64,000 nucleotides of DNA from Pinibacter aurantiacus (GCF_019130065.1 NZ_JAHSPG010000012.1:1-64000); one strand, 5' to 3'. Counted from the first letter of the stretch, positions 24,154 through 33,056 are shown. The notes: generated from the letters alone by a model not told the origin. Program-made: numbers and translations.

Positions 24154-25242
24154 CTACCCCAGAAAATATAGCGTGATTCCAAAGATCGCATACACCGACA
24201 GCAACAGTACACCAAGGTACCATGTTGACTTGCCATGATTTGACGTTAGCACCACCGTTAGCGTGCCAAACAGCAGCATAAAGATCAGTCCGCCTTTAAA
24301 GCTGAGATCCATGGGAACCGGTGCTATGAAGTAACTGAGCAACACCATAAGCGGGGTTACAAATAAAGCGATCTGTGCAGAACTGCCCATGGCTATGCCT
24401 ACGCTGATGTCCAATTTGTTTTTCTTGGCGGCTGAAAAAGCAGACATCATTTCAGCGGCTGCACCAACGATCGGGATAATTATGAACCCTACGAAACCCT
24501 GTGACAATCCCATTTTTTCGGAAGCATCCTGCACCCCTTCTACAAAAATTTCACTTACTATGGCGATGCAGGTAGCAGATATGATGAGCACGATCACAGC
24601 AGTTTTCACGGGCCAGACATGTTCTTCTCCATGTCCGCCTTCTGGTTCTTCCGACTTAAAGAAATCGGAATGGGTTTTCAATGAAAAAAATAAACTCAGC
24701 AGATAAACGACCATTAACAAAACAGCAATGCCGAGGCTGATTTTATCCAAAGGCACAGCTTTTTCACCTTCGGAAACTTTTGTTACAATGGTGGGTATCA
24801 TTAAAGCGATACACACAACAAACAACAGCGATGATTGAATGAATGCATTCAGCCGGTTAAAGTTTTGGACCTTGTATTTTAAACCTCCCTGCAAAAAAGA
24901 CACGCCGAGCATAAACAAAGAATTGGTTACCACTGCACCGGCGATGGAGGCTTTTACAAGTTCGATCAATCCCTGGTTGAGCGCCGCAATGAAGATCACC
25001 ATTTCTGTAAGGTTGCCCAGTGTTGCATTGAGCAGGCCGCCAATGGTGTCGCCGGTTTTGGCCGCAATGCCTTCAGTGGCGTGTGATAGAAAGGCCGCCA
25101 GCGGAATAATGGCAACTAAAGAAAGAAGGAACATTAACGTATCTGATCCGCTATGTGTCCAATGCAGTGTCAATACAATGGGTATCGCAATGCCCATCCA
25201 AAAGATGGGTTTTGATTTGATGTCTTTTACAAACTGGTTCAT
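24154..25242 (-). CDS. cax: Ca2+/H+ antiporter, CAX family
   Basis: This 362-residue inner-membrane protein has about eleven transmembrane segments. The first acidic repeat is NATLGNLTEM (near residue 81), a normal c-1 motif. The second reads PIVGAAAEMMSAF (near 262), where most CAX proteins have GNAAEH, so the Asn and His positions are altered but the Glu is kept. It exports Ca2+ in exchange for protons. Gene order with the K+ channel (46 bp upstream on the same strand) suggests co-transcription of two ion-transport genes. Confidence 0.88.
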   Translation of the reverse strand: MNQFVKDIKSKPIFWMGIAIPIVLTLHWTHSGSDTLMFLLSLVAIIPLAAFLSHATEGIAAKTGDTIGGLLNATLGNLTEMVIFIAALNQGLIELVKASIAGAVVTNSLFMLGVSFLQGGLKYKVQNFNRLNAFIQSSLLFVVCIALMIPTIVTKVSEGEKAVPLDKISLGIAVLLMVVYLLSLFFSLKTHSDFFKSEEPEGGHGEEHVWPVKTAVIVLIISATCIAIVSEIFVEGVQDASEKMGLSQGFVGFIIIPIVGAAAEMMSAFSAAKKNKLDISVGIAMGSSAQIALFVTPLMVLLSYFIAPVPMDLSFKGGLIFMLLFGTLTVVLTSNHGKSTWYLGVLLLSVYAIFGITLYFLG

Positions 25243-25288
25243 AAAGTTGGGGAGTTATTATTGAATGGTGAGTTGGTATCAGATTGAT

Positions 25289-25960
25289 TCATTTTTGTTT
25301 TCTTTCTTTTGACGATTCAAATTCCATGGACACCAGCCGCGCTATCAATACCGCCGGATACAGCTGTCCTATCAACGCTTCCATATTTGCAAACGATCTG
25401 CTGAAAGGCAGTGCCGGGTTAATATCACCGTAACCCGCCGTTGTCAATGTTGTAAGGCTGAAATACATGAACTCTTTTCTATCCGATGAGGCCAATCCTT
25501 TAAAAGCAACACCCCCCTCAATTAAGTAAATTGTTTGGTACAATAAAGCAAATATGAAACTGATGAGAAGATAAACCACCACTGCACCCAACACTCTGTG
25601 CACGGTTACGGGGCCATCGTGGAACGTGCGAAGCAATACTACCCAGCTAAGCAGCATGCAATACAAAACGGTAAGCAAGTTATTTACAACATCCAGCGAA
25701 GGCGACCGGAATATTGCGCCGAGAATAATCAAGACCACCAGGACAGAGACAATTAGCTTTAAGATGAAATTCTCGAAAAAGATCAATATGCCGGTTACAA
25801 GTAAACAAATGTAGAAAGCAAAGAAGATCAGCCTGCCAAATGTAGTACCCTGCCCTAACGGAATAACGATGAAAATGTGTACAAAAAGAATACAAAGCAA
25901 AACGGTAAGGCTTGCTTCCTGGGCCCAGAGTGACTGAATTTTTTTGCCAACTGCGTTCAT
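25289..25960 (-). CDS. Potassium-channel family protein (Ion_trans_2)
   Basis: This 223-residue protein has several hydrophobic helices and a pore region SLTTLTTAGYGDINP near residue 180. The selectivity filter reads TAGYGD, with Ala where TVGYGD is canonical. The final helix ends in a short charged tail (SSKERKQK), so no cytoplasmic RCK domain is present. Ion selectivity for K+ is inferred from GYGD. Confidence 0.85.
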   Translation of the reverse strand: MNAVGKKIQSLWAQEASLTVLLCILFVHIFIVIPLGQGTTFGRLIFFAFYICLLVTGILIFFENFILKLIVSVLVVLIILGAIFRSPSLDVVNNLLTVLYCMLLSWVVLLRTFHDGPVTVHRVLGAVVVYLLISFIFALLYQTIYLIEGGVAFKGLASSDRKEFMYFSLTTLTTAGYGDINPALPFSRSFANMEALIGQLYPAVLIARLVSMEFESSKERKQK

Positions 25961-26063
25961 ATCGGAGCGGGTTACTTATGACGAATAAGCTCATCCGAAA
26001 TGATACAACAAACAGGGTGCGTAATTGTTTAGTCAAGCTCAAAAACACATGCGGTAGCAACGT

Positions 26064-26198
26064 CGAATAACTGAATAACCGAGTAACTGAATAACTGACG
26101 TGTTGAATAATTGAATTATTGAAGGCCTGAAGTCGAAAAGTATGCTGCACAGAAACCTTCAGTTATTCAGTTATTCAGTTACTCAGTTATTCAGTCTC
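26064..26198. repeat. Inverted pair of CAGTTATT octamer arrays
   Basis: Octamers read AATAACTG at 26064-26098 and CAGTTATT at 26160-26196, ending within 2-3 bases of the FAD monooxygenase stop. Rest of gap 25961-26198: nothing else recognised. Confidence 0.85.
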
Positions 26199-27350
26199 TC
26201 AAAAGTCCACCTTCAGCACTCTCCGCACCTGGGTTTGTTTGAACTTTTCGGGTAGCGAACGCAGGAAGATATTTCTCAGGCGGCACAGTAAACTGTTTTC
26301 CATTTGGGCCATTCTTCCTAATACCCATGAAGTGTTTGTAATGTCGCGGGTACGGGCCAAGCGTCTTTTTTCAAAGCATTTAAAAGCTTCCTGAGGTGCT
26401 GTATGCCGGGATAGTTCATCGGCTAGCACAATCGCGTCTTCGATAGCCTGGCAGGCTCCCTGACCCATGTTTGGTGTGGTGGCATGTGCCGCATCTCCAA
26501 TGAGAACAATGTTGTTAAAAGCGAAATGCTGCAACGGCCGGATGTCGTTAATGTCGCTCCATATCAGTGCATCGTCAGGAGTTTGATCAAGCAGCGCCTT
26601 TATGTCCTGATGATAGGATGCAAACTCGCGCCGCAGGTCAGCGACTTTGAATGATCGCATCTTTGCATCATTTTGTGGCGCGTTTATACATGCAAACCAA
26701 AAAACTTTATCACCGGCAAGTGGCGCAATACCAAACCTTCCTTTTGGGCCCCATGTTTCCGAGTTTCCCGCCTTGTTGAATTGGTTTGTGTTCACAACGG
26801 CACGCCAGCAGGTATAGCCCGCATATCTTGGCACAGATTCAGCAACAAGCTGTTTTCTCACAGGAGAATGAATGCCATCTGCAGCGATCAGGTAATTGGT
26901 TACATGTGAAGTGCCGTCTTCAAAATGCAATACGATTTCCTTTTCCTTTTGCTCAAAAGATTTGAGTCTTTTACTGGTGTGTATAGAAGTGGCAGGAATT
27001 TTTGACAATAATACATTATGCAGTACGGCGCGATGTATGGTAAAATTATCCGGCGCATCGTCAACAGATAAAAACGTTGTATCAGTTCTAGTGATCAATT
27101 TACCAGCGGAAGAAAGAATATCAAATCCTGACAATTGTTTCCCCAAGGGAATGATGTCCGAATCGATACCCAGCCTCCGATAGGCCAGCATTGCATTTGC
27201 AGCAAGCAATATGCCCGCTCCTACAGGTTTCACCTCCGGTGCTGCTTCAAAAATGGTCGCTTTTATCCCCTTCTGTGCAAGTGCTATGGCAGCTGTAAGT
27301 CCGGCAATACCGCCGCCGATGATGGTAAATGTTTCGTTGGTTTGGATCAT
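26199..27350 (-). CDS. FAD-dependent aromatic-type monooxygenase
   Basis: This 383-residue flavoprotein of the PHBH/UbiH class has the FAD-binding IIGGGIAGLTAAIALAQKG (near residue 10), the DG motif LIAADGIHSPVRKQL (near 160) and GDAAHATTPNMGQGACQAIEDA (near 285). Such enzymes hydroxylate small aromatic or amide substrates with NAD(P)H and O2, or epoxidise them. The substrate here is not visible. The stop codon is next to an octamer array. Confidence 0.88.
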   Translation of the reverse strand: MIQTNETFTIIGGGIAGLTAAIALAQKGIKATIFEAAPEVKPVGAGILLAANAMLAYRRLGIDSDIIPLGKQLSGFDILSSAGKLITRTDTTFLSVDDAPDNFTIHRAVLHNVLLSKIPATSIHTSKRLKSFEQKEKEIVLHFEDGTSHVTNYLIAADGIHSPVRKQLVAESVPRYAGYTCWRAVVNTNQFNKAGNSETWGPKGRFGIAPLAGDKVFWFACINAPQNDAKMRSFKVADLRREFASYHQDIKALLDQTPDDALIWSDINDIRPLQHFAFNNIVLIGDAAHATTPNMGQGACQAIEDAIVLADELSRHTAPQEAFKCFEKRRLARTRDITNTSWVLGRMAQMENSLLCRLRNIFLRSLPEKFKQTQVRRVLKVDF

Positions 27351-27357
27351 GCTGCAA

Positions 27358-27398
27358 ACTTAGGAATTAGAAATCAGGAATTAGGAACTAGAAATTTT
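27358..27398. repeat. GGAATTA-type heptamer array (family E) upstream of the monooxygenase
   Basis: The words AGGAATT, AGAAATC, AGGAATT, AGGAACT and AGAAATT run at a strict 7-nt period. Related words make the inverted pair at 62403-62642. Confidence 0.8.
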
Positions 27399-27482
27399 CT
27401 TACCTGCCTGCAGTATAAGAGGGACGATGTACATATCAAAGCATAAACACCAACAACTAATAATTCAACACCGAAACAAAAA

Positions 27483-27502
27483 AGCCGCTCTTTCGAGCGG
27501 CT
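27483..27502 (-). terminator. Terminator of the DinB-family gene
   Basis: The stem AGCCGCTC / GAGCGGCT has a 4-nt loop, with a T run on the minus strand. Confidence 0.85.
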
Positions 27503-27522
27503 CTGCAGGTAAGAATAATAAC

Positions 27523-28131
27523 TTATTGTTTTGGAAAATTAGGATCAGCTTTTACTTCATTCAGTTGTTGCGTGTGCCTGTTGGTGTGTGCTGCTATCAG
27601 CAATACCATTTGATATGCATCTGCTTTGCCAAAGGGCAGTTTAGCAACATGGTTCCTTAAATCTTCATCGGTGCCTTGCACGTATTTTATAAGATCATCC
27701 CTGTCCTTATTAAACTCGGCAAGTGTTGCATCTAAAGTTTTGTAAGGAGAATTCACAGGTTTGAAAGGTTCGGGAGCTTGCGCTTTGTGGCTTCTGTCTT
27801 CAATCATTCCGACAAATTGCTCATCAGTAAAGCTTGATTTAAATGCGCTGTCGTTTGGCGCCTTTGCAAGTTTTTGCTGAGAATCGAAAATTCCTTTCGA
27901 AGAGAGTGTGATGTGCTGCACACATTCCAACACTGACCAGCGATCAGGCGCTTGTTTAAAATTCAATTGTGCATCGGACAAACCCTGCACTGCACTAACA
28001 AGATCATTTTTAGTTTTGCTGAGAAGATCAACAGCAAACTTTCTTTCGGCGTCGGTAAGCCCCTTTTTGTTGTAAGTAGTAAAACTGCCGAACAAAACGG
28101 GAAAGATTAACAGTAACAATAAAGATTTCAT
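27523..28131 (-). CDS. DinB-family protein, exported
   Basis: This 202-residue protein has a signal peptide (hydrophobic run ending FGSF). The mature part is a four-helix DinB-like bundle with likely metal-ligand His at LECVQHITLSSKG (near residue 85) and H-T-N-R-H near 185. Many DinB-fold proteins bind a divalent metal and act as thiol transferases, for example with bacillithiol. The substrate here is unknown. Export is unusual for the fold. Confidence 0.8.
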   Translation of the reverse strand: MKSLLLLLIFPVLFGSFTTYNKKGLTDAERKFAVDLLSKTKNDLVSAVQGLSDAQLNFKQAPDRWSVLECVQHITLSSKGIFDSQQKLAKAPNDSAFKSSFTDEQFVGMIEDRSHKAQAPEPFKPVNSPYKTLDATLAEFNKDRDDLIKYVQGTDEDLRNHVAKLPFGKADAYQMVLLIAAHTNRHTQQLNEVKADPNFPKQ

Positions 28132-28177
28132 GGTGTTTAGCTTTTTTATGTTAAGCGATGTAAAGGTAGAAAGTTAT

Positions 28178-28305
28178 TTGAGTAACTGAATAACTGAATA
28201 ATTGAATAACTGAGTGGTTGAACTTTGACCATCGTAATTGTATATTACACTCAATAAAATTATTCGTCTTTCAGTTTATTCAGTTACTCCGTTATTCAGT
28301 TATTT
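28178..28305. repeat. Inverted pair of octamer arrays between two genes
   Basis: AATAACTG octamers (28178-28222) face CAGTTATT octamers (28270-28304). The second array ends 3-4 nt from the stop codon of the GlxA-type regulator gene. Confidence 0.85.
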
Positions 28306-28308
28306 CGC

Positions 28309-29289
28309 TCACACAGCAACCCTATCCTTACTATACTTGCTCTTGTAATCCAGTGGAGATAAGCCTGTTACTTTTTTAAATACTTCTCTGAAAGCCTTAT
28401 CATCCGCATACCCTACATCATTCATGATTTCGAAAATTGATTTGCGGCCTTTCTCCAATTCTTTTTTCGCGGCTTCCACTTTTACGCGTTGCAAATACTC
28501 AACGGGTGTATTGCCGGTGGCTTTGATAAATCGTCTGTCAAAGTTGCGACGGCTGATGGCGAGTTGAGATGCGAGTTTTTCAAACGAAATTTTTTCATCG
28601 ATGTTGTCTTCTATATATTTCTGCGCTTCGTTAATCAATTCGTCGCCATGCCCTTTTTGTATGTGAAAAATAGAGAACTGCGATTGCGTTGTTCTCTCTA
28701 TGTCAATCTGAAAAATCTTTGAGCAAAAGATGGCTACTGATCTGTCAAACAATTTTTCAACGAGATACAACATTAAATTCAAAAATGAATAACCGCCGCC
28801 ATTAGTGTAAATACCATTTTCATCAGTGATGATCTTATCTTGTGCAATCTTAACATTGGGATACATTTCTTTGAATGCAGCAGTCGAGTTCCAATGTGTT
28901 GAGCAGGTTTTGCCTTCGAGTAATCCCGTAGCAGCAAGCAGGAAAGCACCGGAGCACATGCTTGCAATCTCTGCGCCACTCTTGTATTGCGTGCCTATCC
29001 AATCGATTAAAGCGTCGTTCTTATCAATTGTTTCTTTGTAATCGCCAAATATGGATGGAATAAGGAGCAAATCAGTCTTTTTGATCGTTGTAATGTCGGT
29101 TGGATGAACAGTGAAATACCCTTTGCTTATCACAGATTCTTTTACAAAGCCCGCAATACAAATATCAAGTTTTGACCGGTTGCCAATACTTTGCCAATAG
29201 TCATTTGCCCTCGTCAAAATTTCCCACGCGCCCGCTATGCTGTTTAGATTGAGCTCACAATCCGGGACAACTATTGTAATGTGTTTCAT
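28309..29289 (-). CDS. GlxA-family transcriptional regulator (DJ-1/PfpI domain plus AraC HTH)
   Basis: This 326-residue protein has a DJ-1/PfpI-like N-terminal domain (residues about 5-190) with the elbow SMCSGAFLLAATGLLEGK, where the Cys sits in the usual nucleophile position. An AraC-type double helix-turn-helix (about 220-320) follows, with FEKLASQLAISRRNFDRRF and YADDKAFREVFKKVTGLSP. It is divergently oriented from the SDR/SRPBCC operon across 309 bp, so it is the obvious candidate to regulate that operon. Confidence 0.88.
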   Translation of the reverse strand: MKHITIVVPDCELNLNSIAGAWEILTRANDYWQSIGNRSKLDICIAGFVKESVISKGYFTVHPTDITTIKKTDLLLIPSIFGDYKETIDKNDALIDWIGTQYKSGAEIASMCSGAFLLAATGLLEGKTCSTHWNSTAAFKEMYPNVKIAQDKIITDENGIYTNGGGYSFLNLMLYLVEKLFDRSVAIFCSKIFQIDIERTTQSQFSIFHIQKGHGDELINEAQKYIEDNIDEKISFEKLASQLAISRRNFDRRFIKATGNTPVEYLQRVKVEAAKKELEKGRKSIFEIMNDVGYADDKAFREVFKKVTGLSPLDYKSKYSKDRVAV

Positions 29290-29598
29290 AAAAAAGATTT
29301 CCGTAAATGTAGACAAAAGCACTGGCCAAATCAACCCCTCAGAAAGTCTATTTCACACCCTGCTTGTTTCTGGTTAAGACAATAGCTTTGATGTGAGAAA
29401 AGTTGTTAGTTGATTGTTGTTAGGTGTTTGGCTAAAGATGCAACAGACAAAACAAGATGGTAGCTTATCTCACTGTCGCACATAATGTCTACCAACCAAC
29501 AACTATCAACTATCAACTATCAACCAACAACTCCTTCCCTGCTGTGACTATCCGATGAAATCTGATTAAACAACATTAACAAAAAACCAAAAAACAAA
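29290..29598. repeat. Divergent promoter gap with inverted heptamer arrays (ACAACTATC)
   Basis: The gap between the GlxA-type regulator and the SDR operon (309 bases) carries GTTGTTAG words at 29402-29430 and CAACTAT heptamers at 29498-29530, inverted to one another. No gene is visible. Promoters for both directions should lie here, but none was assigned. Confidence 0.7.
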
Positions 29599-30390
29599 AT
29601 GAAAAAACTGGAAAACAAAGTGGCCGTTATTTACGGCGACGGAGGCGTGGGAAGCGCCGTTGCAAAAGCCTTTGCCCGTGAGGGCGTCAGAGTTTTTTTA
29701 ACCGGACGTACTGCAAAAAAACTGGAAGCAATTGCGCAGGAAGTCAAAGCAGAGGGCGGACTTATTAAAACGGCGTTACTCGATGCCCTAGATGAAGAAG
29801 CTGTAGAAGATCATATGAACGAAGTAATCAAAATTGATGGCCGCATCGACATTTCATTCAACGCAATTGGTATTCCACAAAGAGGCATACAAGGCATTCC
29901 TCTGATGGAGCTTTCCGCAGAGAGTTTCTTTTTGCCTATCTCCACTTACACACAATCACACTTCATCACTTCAAAAGTCGCGGCTCGTCGTATGGTCAAA
30001 CAAAACAGCGGAGTTATCTTGATGCACACGCCAAATGCAAGCCGCATCAGCTGGCCTTTTGTTGGCGGCATGATTCCTGCGTGGGCCGCAATTGAAGCGT
30101 TGTGTCGTTCATTGTCGGTTGAGCTCGGAGAGCAAGGTGTGCGTGCCGTTTGCCTTCACACAACTGCCATTCCCGAAACGCCATTGATCGATGAAGTGTG
30201 GGACATCCAGGGAAAATCACACGGCATCAGCTTTGAGCAGTTTCACGCAGTGATGTCTGGATCAACGCACAGAAAACGTCTAACAACACTCGACGAATTT
30301 ACCAATGCTGCAGTATTCGCAGCTTCGGATGAAGGCGGCGCCATTACCGGCACCATTTTTAACCTCACAGCAGGAATGATTGTGGATTAA
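29599..30390 (+). CDS. SDR-family protein lacking the usual Tyr-Lys pair
   Basis: This 263-residue Rossmann protein begins KVAVIYGDGGVGSAVA, a variant of the TGxxxGIG nucleotide-binding loop. The helix that carries YxxxK in active SDRs reads AWAAIEALCRSL, so the Tyr and Lys positions are Ala and Ile. SVELGEQGVRAVCL, the strand after that helix, is otherwise normal. The family fold is clear but canonical oxidoreductase chemistry is doubtful. First gene of a likely operon with two SRPBCC proteins and a SnoaL-like protein. Confidence 0.82.
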   Translation: MKKLENKVAVIYGDGGVGSAVAKAFAREGVRVFLTGRTAKKLEAIAQEVKAEGGLIKTALLDALDEEAVEDHMNEVIKIDGRIDISFNAIGIPQRGIQGIPLMELSAESFFLPISTYTQSHFITSKVAARRMVKQNSGVILMHTPNASRISWPFVGGMIPAWAAIEALCRSLSVELGEQGVRAVCLHTTAIPETPLIDEVWDIQGKSHGISFEQFHAVMSGSTHRKRLTTLDEFTNAAVFAASDEGGAITGTIFNLTAGMIVD

Positions 30391-30479
30391 AATTCATCAT
30401 CATGATAACATTATTCAACATCCTTTATTTAATCACTTCGTTCCCGACAATACTACTGGGAACAACAAATCAACACTAT

Positions 30480-30947
30480 ATGAACAATAAAAATTTTAGC
30501 GTTTCAATTGAGGTCAATCAATCTCCGAATGAAGTTTTCAATGCAGTGAACGCCGTTACCAAGTGGTGGACGGAAAACTTGAAAGGCAGCTCTTCTAAAT
30601 TGAACGACGAGTTCACTGTACAGTTCGAAGACGTTCATTATTCAAAACAAAAACTGATTGAAGTTGTTCCTGACAAAAAAGTTGTATGGCTTGTAACAGA
30701 AAGCAAACTCAGTTTTGTGCACGATAAACAAGAATGGACAAACACACAGATCATTTTTGAGATTTCTAAACACGGCGACAAAACACAATTGCTGTTCACA
30801 CACGTTGGACTGATGCCGGGTGCAGAGTGCTACAAAGATTGCTCTAATGCCTGGGGCATGTACATCAATGGAAGCTTGTACAACCTCATTACCACAGGCA
30901 AGGGCCAGCCAGAAAAGAAAGAAGCTGAAAAACAAACACAACACTAG
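30480..30947 (+). CDS. SRPBCC/AHSA1-like domain protein, tandem copy 1
   Basis: This 155-residue START-like ligand-binding protein has the motifs SPNEVFNAVNAVTKWWTE, then HYSKQKLIEVVPDKKVVW, and FTHVGLMPGAECYKDCSNAWG near the end. The start at 30480 is preferred over 30402, which would add an unrelated hydrophobic leader. It is clearly homologous to the next gene. Family members bind hydrophobic ligands, and the ligand here is unknown. Confidence 0.82.
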   Translation: MNNKNFSVSIEVNQSPNEVFNAVNAVTKWWTENLKGSSSKLNDEFTVQFEDVHYSKQKLIEVVPDKKVVWLVTESKLSFVHDKQEWTNTQIIFEISKHGDKTQLLFTHVGLMPGAECYKDCSNAWGMYINGSLYNLITTGKGQPEKKEAEKQTQH

Positions 30948-31003
30948 GTTTTACACGTCTGGCACTTCAATCTTATCCAGTTTAATAACAACAAATAACA
31001 ACC

Positions 31004-31495
31004 ATGACACCAAAAGATTTCACCACAACAATTCTTGTGGAACAAACGCCAAAAGAGGTTTTCAATGCAGTGAACAATGTTCGCGGCTGGTGGTCAGAAA
31101 ACATCAATGGAGGTACAGAAAAACAGAATGATGTTTTCGACTATCATTACGAAGATGCACACACTGCTAAAATAAAACTCGAAGAAGTAGTTCCCAACAA
31201 AAGAGTGGTTTGGCATATGCTGAAAAACTATTTCAAATTCACAAAGGATACAAGCGAGTTAACGGACTCAAGGGTCATCTTTGACATTGCATCAAAAGGT
31301 AATCAAACACAGCTTACGTTCACGCACGAGGGCCTGGTGCCTGCCTGTGAATGCTATGACATTTGCCAGGAAGCATGGACGCACTATGTACAGGAGAGCC
31401 TGCATGACCTGATCACTGCAGGCAAGGGAGAACCTAATCCCAAAGAAGGTGGCTTTAATGCAGAGCTGACTGAAAAATGGGAGTCACAACAATAA
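31004..31495 (+). CDS. SRPBCC/AHSA1-like domain protein, tandem copy 2
   Basis: This 163-residue paralogue of the preceding gene has TPKEVFNAVNNVRGWWSE, KIKLEEVVPNKRVVW, and FTHEGLVPACECYDICQEAW in the same positions. It carries a slightly longer C-terminus rich in E and G. The gap to copy 1 is 56 bp. Tandem duplication within the operon is evident. Confidence 0.82.
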   Translation: MTPKDFTTTILVEQTPKEVFNAVNNVRGWWSENINGGTEKQNDVFDYHYEDAHTAKIKLEEVVPNKRVVWHMLKNYFKFTKDTSELTDSRVIFDIASKGNQTQLTFTHEGLVPACECYDICQEAWTHYVQESLHDLITAGKGEPNPKEGGFNAELTEKWESQQ

Positions 31496-31538
31496 ACGAA
31501 AACATAACAACACCATTAACCAGCATCAAACAAATTTT

Positions 31539-31919
31539 ATGAAAGAAGAAATAGGCGTAGCAATGACTACGAAAGAAATAGCAGCCAGGTTCAATGAACT
31601 GGCGCAACAGGAGAAATGGTTTGAAATTCAGACGGAACTTTTTTCCGATGATGTGATAAGCATTGATCCGGAAAACTCACCTTACTTTGGCTATGCGGAA
31701 GGCAAGGAAGCCGTTCGCAAAAAAGGAATGGATTGGGTTTCGAGAGTGGAACAGGCACATCATCGTTACACCACCGCTCCTATTGTTGCAGAGAATCATT
31801 TTGTAGTAGGACGTAAAGTTGATATTACAGTAAAAGGATTTGGCAGAATTGTTATCGATGAATTAATGATGTACGAAGTAAGGGATGGGCAGATTATTTC
31901 GGAACAGTTCTATTATTAA
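31539..31919 (+). CDS. SnoaL-like (NTF2-fold) protein
   Basis: This 126-residue protein has an NTF2-like pattern: FNELAQQEKWFEIQTELFSDD, YFGYAEGKEAVRKKGMDW, and a C-terminal beta sheet ending DGQIISEQFYY. SnoaL relatives include polyketide cyclases and small isomerases, and many have no known activity. An internal ATG at 31563 could be the start. The stop codon overlaps AATAACTG octamers (31917-31951). A terminator follows. Confidence 0.8.
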   Translation: MKEEIGVAMTTKEIAARFNELAQQEKWFEIQTELFSDDVISIDPENSPYFGYAEGKEAVRKKGMDWVSRVEQAHHRYTTAPIVAENHFVVGRKVDITVKGFGRIVIDELMMYEVRDGQIISEQFYY

Positions 31920-31951
31920 TAACTGAATGACTGAGTAACTGAATAACTGAA
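31917..31951. repeat. Octamer array overlapping the SnoaL-like stop codon
   Basis: The words AATAACTG, AATGACTG, AGTAACTG, AATAACTG start inside the stop codon. This array and the next three features occupy most of the 366-base gap 31920-32285. Confidence 0.85.
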
Positions 31952-32010
31952 CTTGAGAGGGGAAGATGTACTGCTAGATTGGATCTTCTATTAGTTTGAG
32001 AAATAATACA

Positions 32011-32045
32011 AACATTGCCGTTTTGCGAAAGCAGACGGCAATGTT
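32011..32045 (+). terminator. Terminator of the SDR/SRPBCC/SnoaL operon
   Basis: The stem AACATTGCCGT / ACGGCAATGTT is followed by TTTTT. Confidence 0.85.
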
Positions 32046-32088
32046 TTTGGAGAAATAAGAACGCCACAATGCTTAAGATTTTCTTTCA

Positions 32089-32163
32089 CCACTAAGGCAC
32101 TAAGGGCACAAGTTTCACTAAGGGTTTCTCTCAGTGCAGCTTGGTGCCCTTAGTGCCTTAGTG
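32089..32163. repeat. Inverted pair of CACTAAGG arrays (family A)
   Basis: The left arm 32089-32112 and right arm 32140-32163 are inverted with only one or two mismatches. The word CACTAAGG repeats every 8-9 nt. Confidence 0.88.
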
Positions 32164-32222
32164 ATATTAGAAAGGCTTTGAATTAAAAGTTGTCTTTATT
32201 CATTATCATCATGACGCTACAG

Positions 32223-32265
32223 CCTCTCAGTTATTCAGTTACTCAGTTACTCAGTTATTCGACTA
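32223..32265. repeat. CAGTTATT octamer array upstream of the AraC gene
   Basis: The words CAGTTATT, CAGTTACT, CAGTTACT, CAGTTATT are oriented opposite to 31917-31951. A longer frame from 32190 translates this array, which is why the start at 32286 is chosen for the regulator. Confidence 0.82.
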
Positions 32266-32285
32266 TTCGCACTACCTTCGTCTTC

Positions 32286-33056
32286 ATGAAAGTCGCCTAT
32301 CTTTTACCTGATAGAGAAATTGCGGAGTATGTGCAAAGCATTCTCGTAATTGAAAATTATGAAGTAAAGACGCCTTTCATTTTACCATTGTTTGCCAACG
32401 GTATGCCTACGCTGCTGTTTCAATCTGCAAAAGGAAAAATAAACAACCACTCAAATTATCTTACCCTGTTTGGGCAAACAGTATTGCCAGATACTATTAC
32501 GCTTACCGAAAATTTCACGCTGATCGCTTATTTTTTTAAACCATTTGTACTAACTTCTTTATTTAACATTGAAGCAAACGAGCTTACTGATAAACCAGGC
32601 GATTTACGATCCCTTACATCTTCCGTGGCAAATAATCTGCAAGAGCAATTGCTAAACGCTACTACCACTAAAGAAATGCTTGCCTTGATAAACAAGTATG
32701 TGCTCGGCCTTGCTGCAAAATCAAAAAAAGATGCTCAGATTATAAAATACGTTACCGAAAAAATTGCTCAAAATCCCAATAAGGACGCGTTGATCAAAGT
32801 GCAAAAAGAGTTGTATATAACCGAGCGGACTTTTCAGCGAATGTTTGAAAATAACATTGGTGTTTCACCTAATCAATACCGCCGCATTGCCCAATTCAAC
32901 ACAGCATTTGAGCAACTTAACAAAAGACAATTTAGAAGCTTGTCAGACATTGTTTTCAGAAACAACTATTCGGATCAAAGCCACTTTATCCGCGCATTCA
33001 AAGAATTTACCAATCTTACACCAAAGGAATATTTGAACTTCGGCACAGCAGATTGA
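32286..33056 (+). CDS. AraC-family transcriptional regulator
   Basis: This 256-residue protein has an N-terminal sensor-like domain (MKVAYLLPDREIAEYVQ onward, with the FFKPFVLTSLFNI segment typical of Bacteroidota AraC proteins). Its C-terminal HTH_18 domain (about residues 175-250) includes ITERTFQRMFENNIGVSP and YSDQSHFIRAFKEFTNLTP. The start at 32286 excludes repeat DNA. Targets unknown, but it faces a VOC-domain and DinB gene group downstream. Confidence 0.87.
   Translation: MKVAYLLPDREIAEYVQSILVIENYEVKTPFILPLFANGMPTLLFQSAKGKINNHSNYLTLFGQTVLPDTITLTENFTLIAYFFKPFVLTSLFNIEANELTDKPGDLRSLTSSVANNLQEQLLNATTTKEMLALINKYVLGLAAKSKKDAQIIKYVTEKIAQNPNKDALIKVQKELYITERTFQRMFENNIGVSPNQYRRIAQFNTAFEQLNKRQFRSLSDIVFRNNYSDQSHFIRAFKEFTNLTPKEYLNFGTAD

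Noticed and set aside
26064-28305. Octamer arrays resemble a CRISPR at first sight
   Set aside because: Units are only 7-9 nt, directly adjacent, without unique spacers of 30-40 nt, and no cas gene is present.
32190-32285. N-terminal extension of the AraC regulator
   Set aside because: The extension translates the CAGTTATT array and is absent from the family pattern.
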